From Bacillota bacterium (GTDB lineage: Bacteria > Bacillota > Desulfotomaculia > Desulfotomaculales > JAJYZD01): DNA of 5,278 nt. A program made the position numbers and the translations under genes. Under the pieces are notes generated by a model. It did no database searches, was not told the origin of the DNA, and saw only the letters and a list, made by a program, of their open reading frames with translations. Of this stretch, positions 4,731-5,278 are shown piece by piece; position 1 is the stretch's first letter, and each line of letters begins with the position of its first letter. The stretch is taken from assembly GCA_021800315.1 (NCBI GenBank), contig JAJYZD010000246.1, positions 1-5,278 of the forward strand. The letters are read 5' to 3'.

Positions 4731-5278
4731 ATGAGATTGAAAGACAAGGTCGCCCTGATCACCGGCGGAGCGAGGGGGATCGGCAGGGAAACCGGACTGC
4801 TGTTCGCAGCCGAAGGGGCGACGATCATCGTGGCCGACCTGGAGCCGGCCGCGGGCGGGCAAACCGCCCGGGAAATCGTCGAAAACGGGGGCCGGGCCCA
4901 TTTTATGGCCCTGAACGTCACGGACCGGAAACAGGTGCAGCAAGTGGTGGATGAGACCCTGGCGAAATTCGCGCGGCTCGACATCCTGGTGAACAACGCC
5001 GGCATTACCAAGGACGGCTTTCTGACCAAACTGCCGCCGGAAGAGTGGGACGCGGTGATCGCCGTCAACCTGACGGGGGTTTACAACTGTACCAGGGCGG
5101 TGGCACCGGTGATGATCAACCAGGGCGGCGGCCGCATCCTGAACGCGTCGTCGGTGGTGGGCCTTTACGGCAACATGGGCCAGACCAACTACGCGGCGTC
5201 CAAAGCGGGCGTCATCGGGCTCACCCGGTCCTGGGCCAAGGAACTGGGCCGCAAGGGCATAACCGTCAACGCCGTGGC
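4731..5278 (+). CDS. Short-chain dehydrogenase/reductase, FabG-like (3' partial)
   Basis: The first 182 residues of a classical SDR; the window ends in the frame after VNAV, so about 65 residues are missing compared with the usual ~247. Visible: Rossmann glycine motif TGGARGIG (11-18), Asp36 at the end of beta-2, NNAG (88-91), and the catalytic tetrad Asn113, Ser141, Tyr154 and Lys158 (YAASK). The MRLKDKVALITGG start is typical of FabG proteins and has a strong RBS. The enzyme would interconvert a hydroxyl and a keto group, probably 3-hydroxyacyl-CoA and 3-oxoacyl-CoA. Asp36 suggests NAD(H) rather than NADP(H) and so a catabolic role rather than fatty-acid synthesis (inference). It lies 35 bases after the B12-binding subunit in the same operon, so it may act on the mutase product or make its substrate. 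Family sure, substrate unknown. The FabG symbol is avoided because the context is not fatty-acid synthesis. Confidence 0.93.
   Translation, partial: MRLKDKVALITGGARGIGRETGLLFAAEGATIIVADLEPAAGGQTAREIVENGGRAHFMALNVTDRKQVQQVVDETLAKFARLDILVNNAGITKDGFLTKLPPEEWDAVIAVNLTGVYNCTRAVAPVMINQGGGRILNASSVVGLYGNMGQTNYAASKAGVIGLTRSWAKELGRKGITVNAV

Overview
The window looks like chromosomal DNA from an anaerobic, moderately GC-rich Firmicute, most likely of the Desulfotomaculum/Pelotomaculum (Peptococcaceae) type. This is inferred from the CBS-PAS sigma-54 activator architecture, strong purine-rich ribosome-binding sites, two TTG start codons and the coenzyme-B12 acyl-CoA mutase content. I could not run a search, so the taxonomy is a judgement, not a result.

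Layout, all on the + strand. (1) 1-2012: 3' part of a sigma-54-dependent activator with CBS, CBS, PAS, PAS, AAA+ and HTH domains; its start lies upstream of the window. (2) 2013-2480: a 468-base non-coding region. It holds a near-perfect -24/-12 sigma-54 promoter (2218-2234), a candidate activator-binding dyad about 90 bases upstream of the predicted transcript start, and a long (~236 nt) GC-rich leader with several possible hairpins. (3) 2481-4247: large (substrate-binding) subunit of a methylmalonyl-CoA-mutase-family enzyme. (4) 4282-4695: the separate B12-binding small subunit. (5) 4731-5278: the 5' part of a FabG-like short-chain dehydrogenase/reductase, cut by the window end. Genes 3-5 are spaced by 34-35 bases and form one probable operon.

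How they may work together (inference): the activator senses a metabolite or energy signal through its CBS/PAS domains and opens the sigma-54 promoter. The operon then makes a two-subunit B12-dependent acyl-CoA mutase and a dehydrogenase that probably uses NAD, which together would rearrange and oxidise an acyl-CoA.

The most interesting point is that the mutase departs from textbook family residues in both subunits. In the large subunit the MCM substrate residue Tyr89 is Leu, Ala116 is Leu and the active-site His244 is Asn, while Arg207 is kept. In the small subunit the DxHxxG cobalamin motif reads ExHxxG, and Lys604 is Cys. It is therefore unlikely to be ordinary methylmalonyl-CoA mutase and may act on a different substrate. 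The activator also carries GSFTGS in place of the canonical GAFTGA sigma-54 contact loop.
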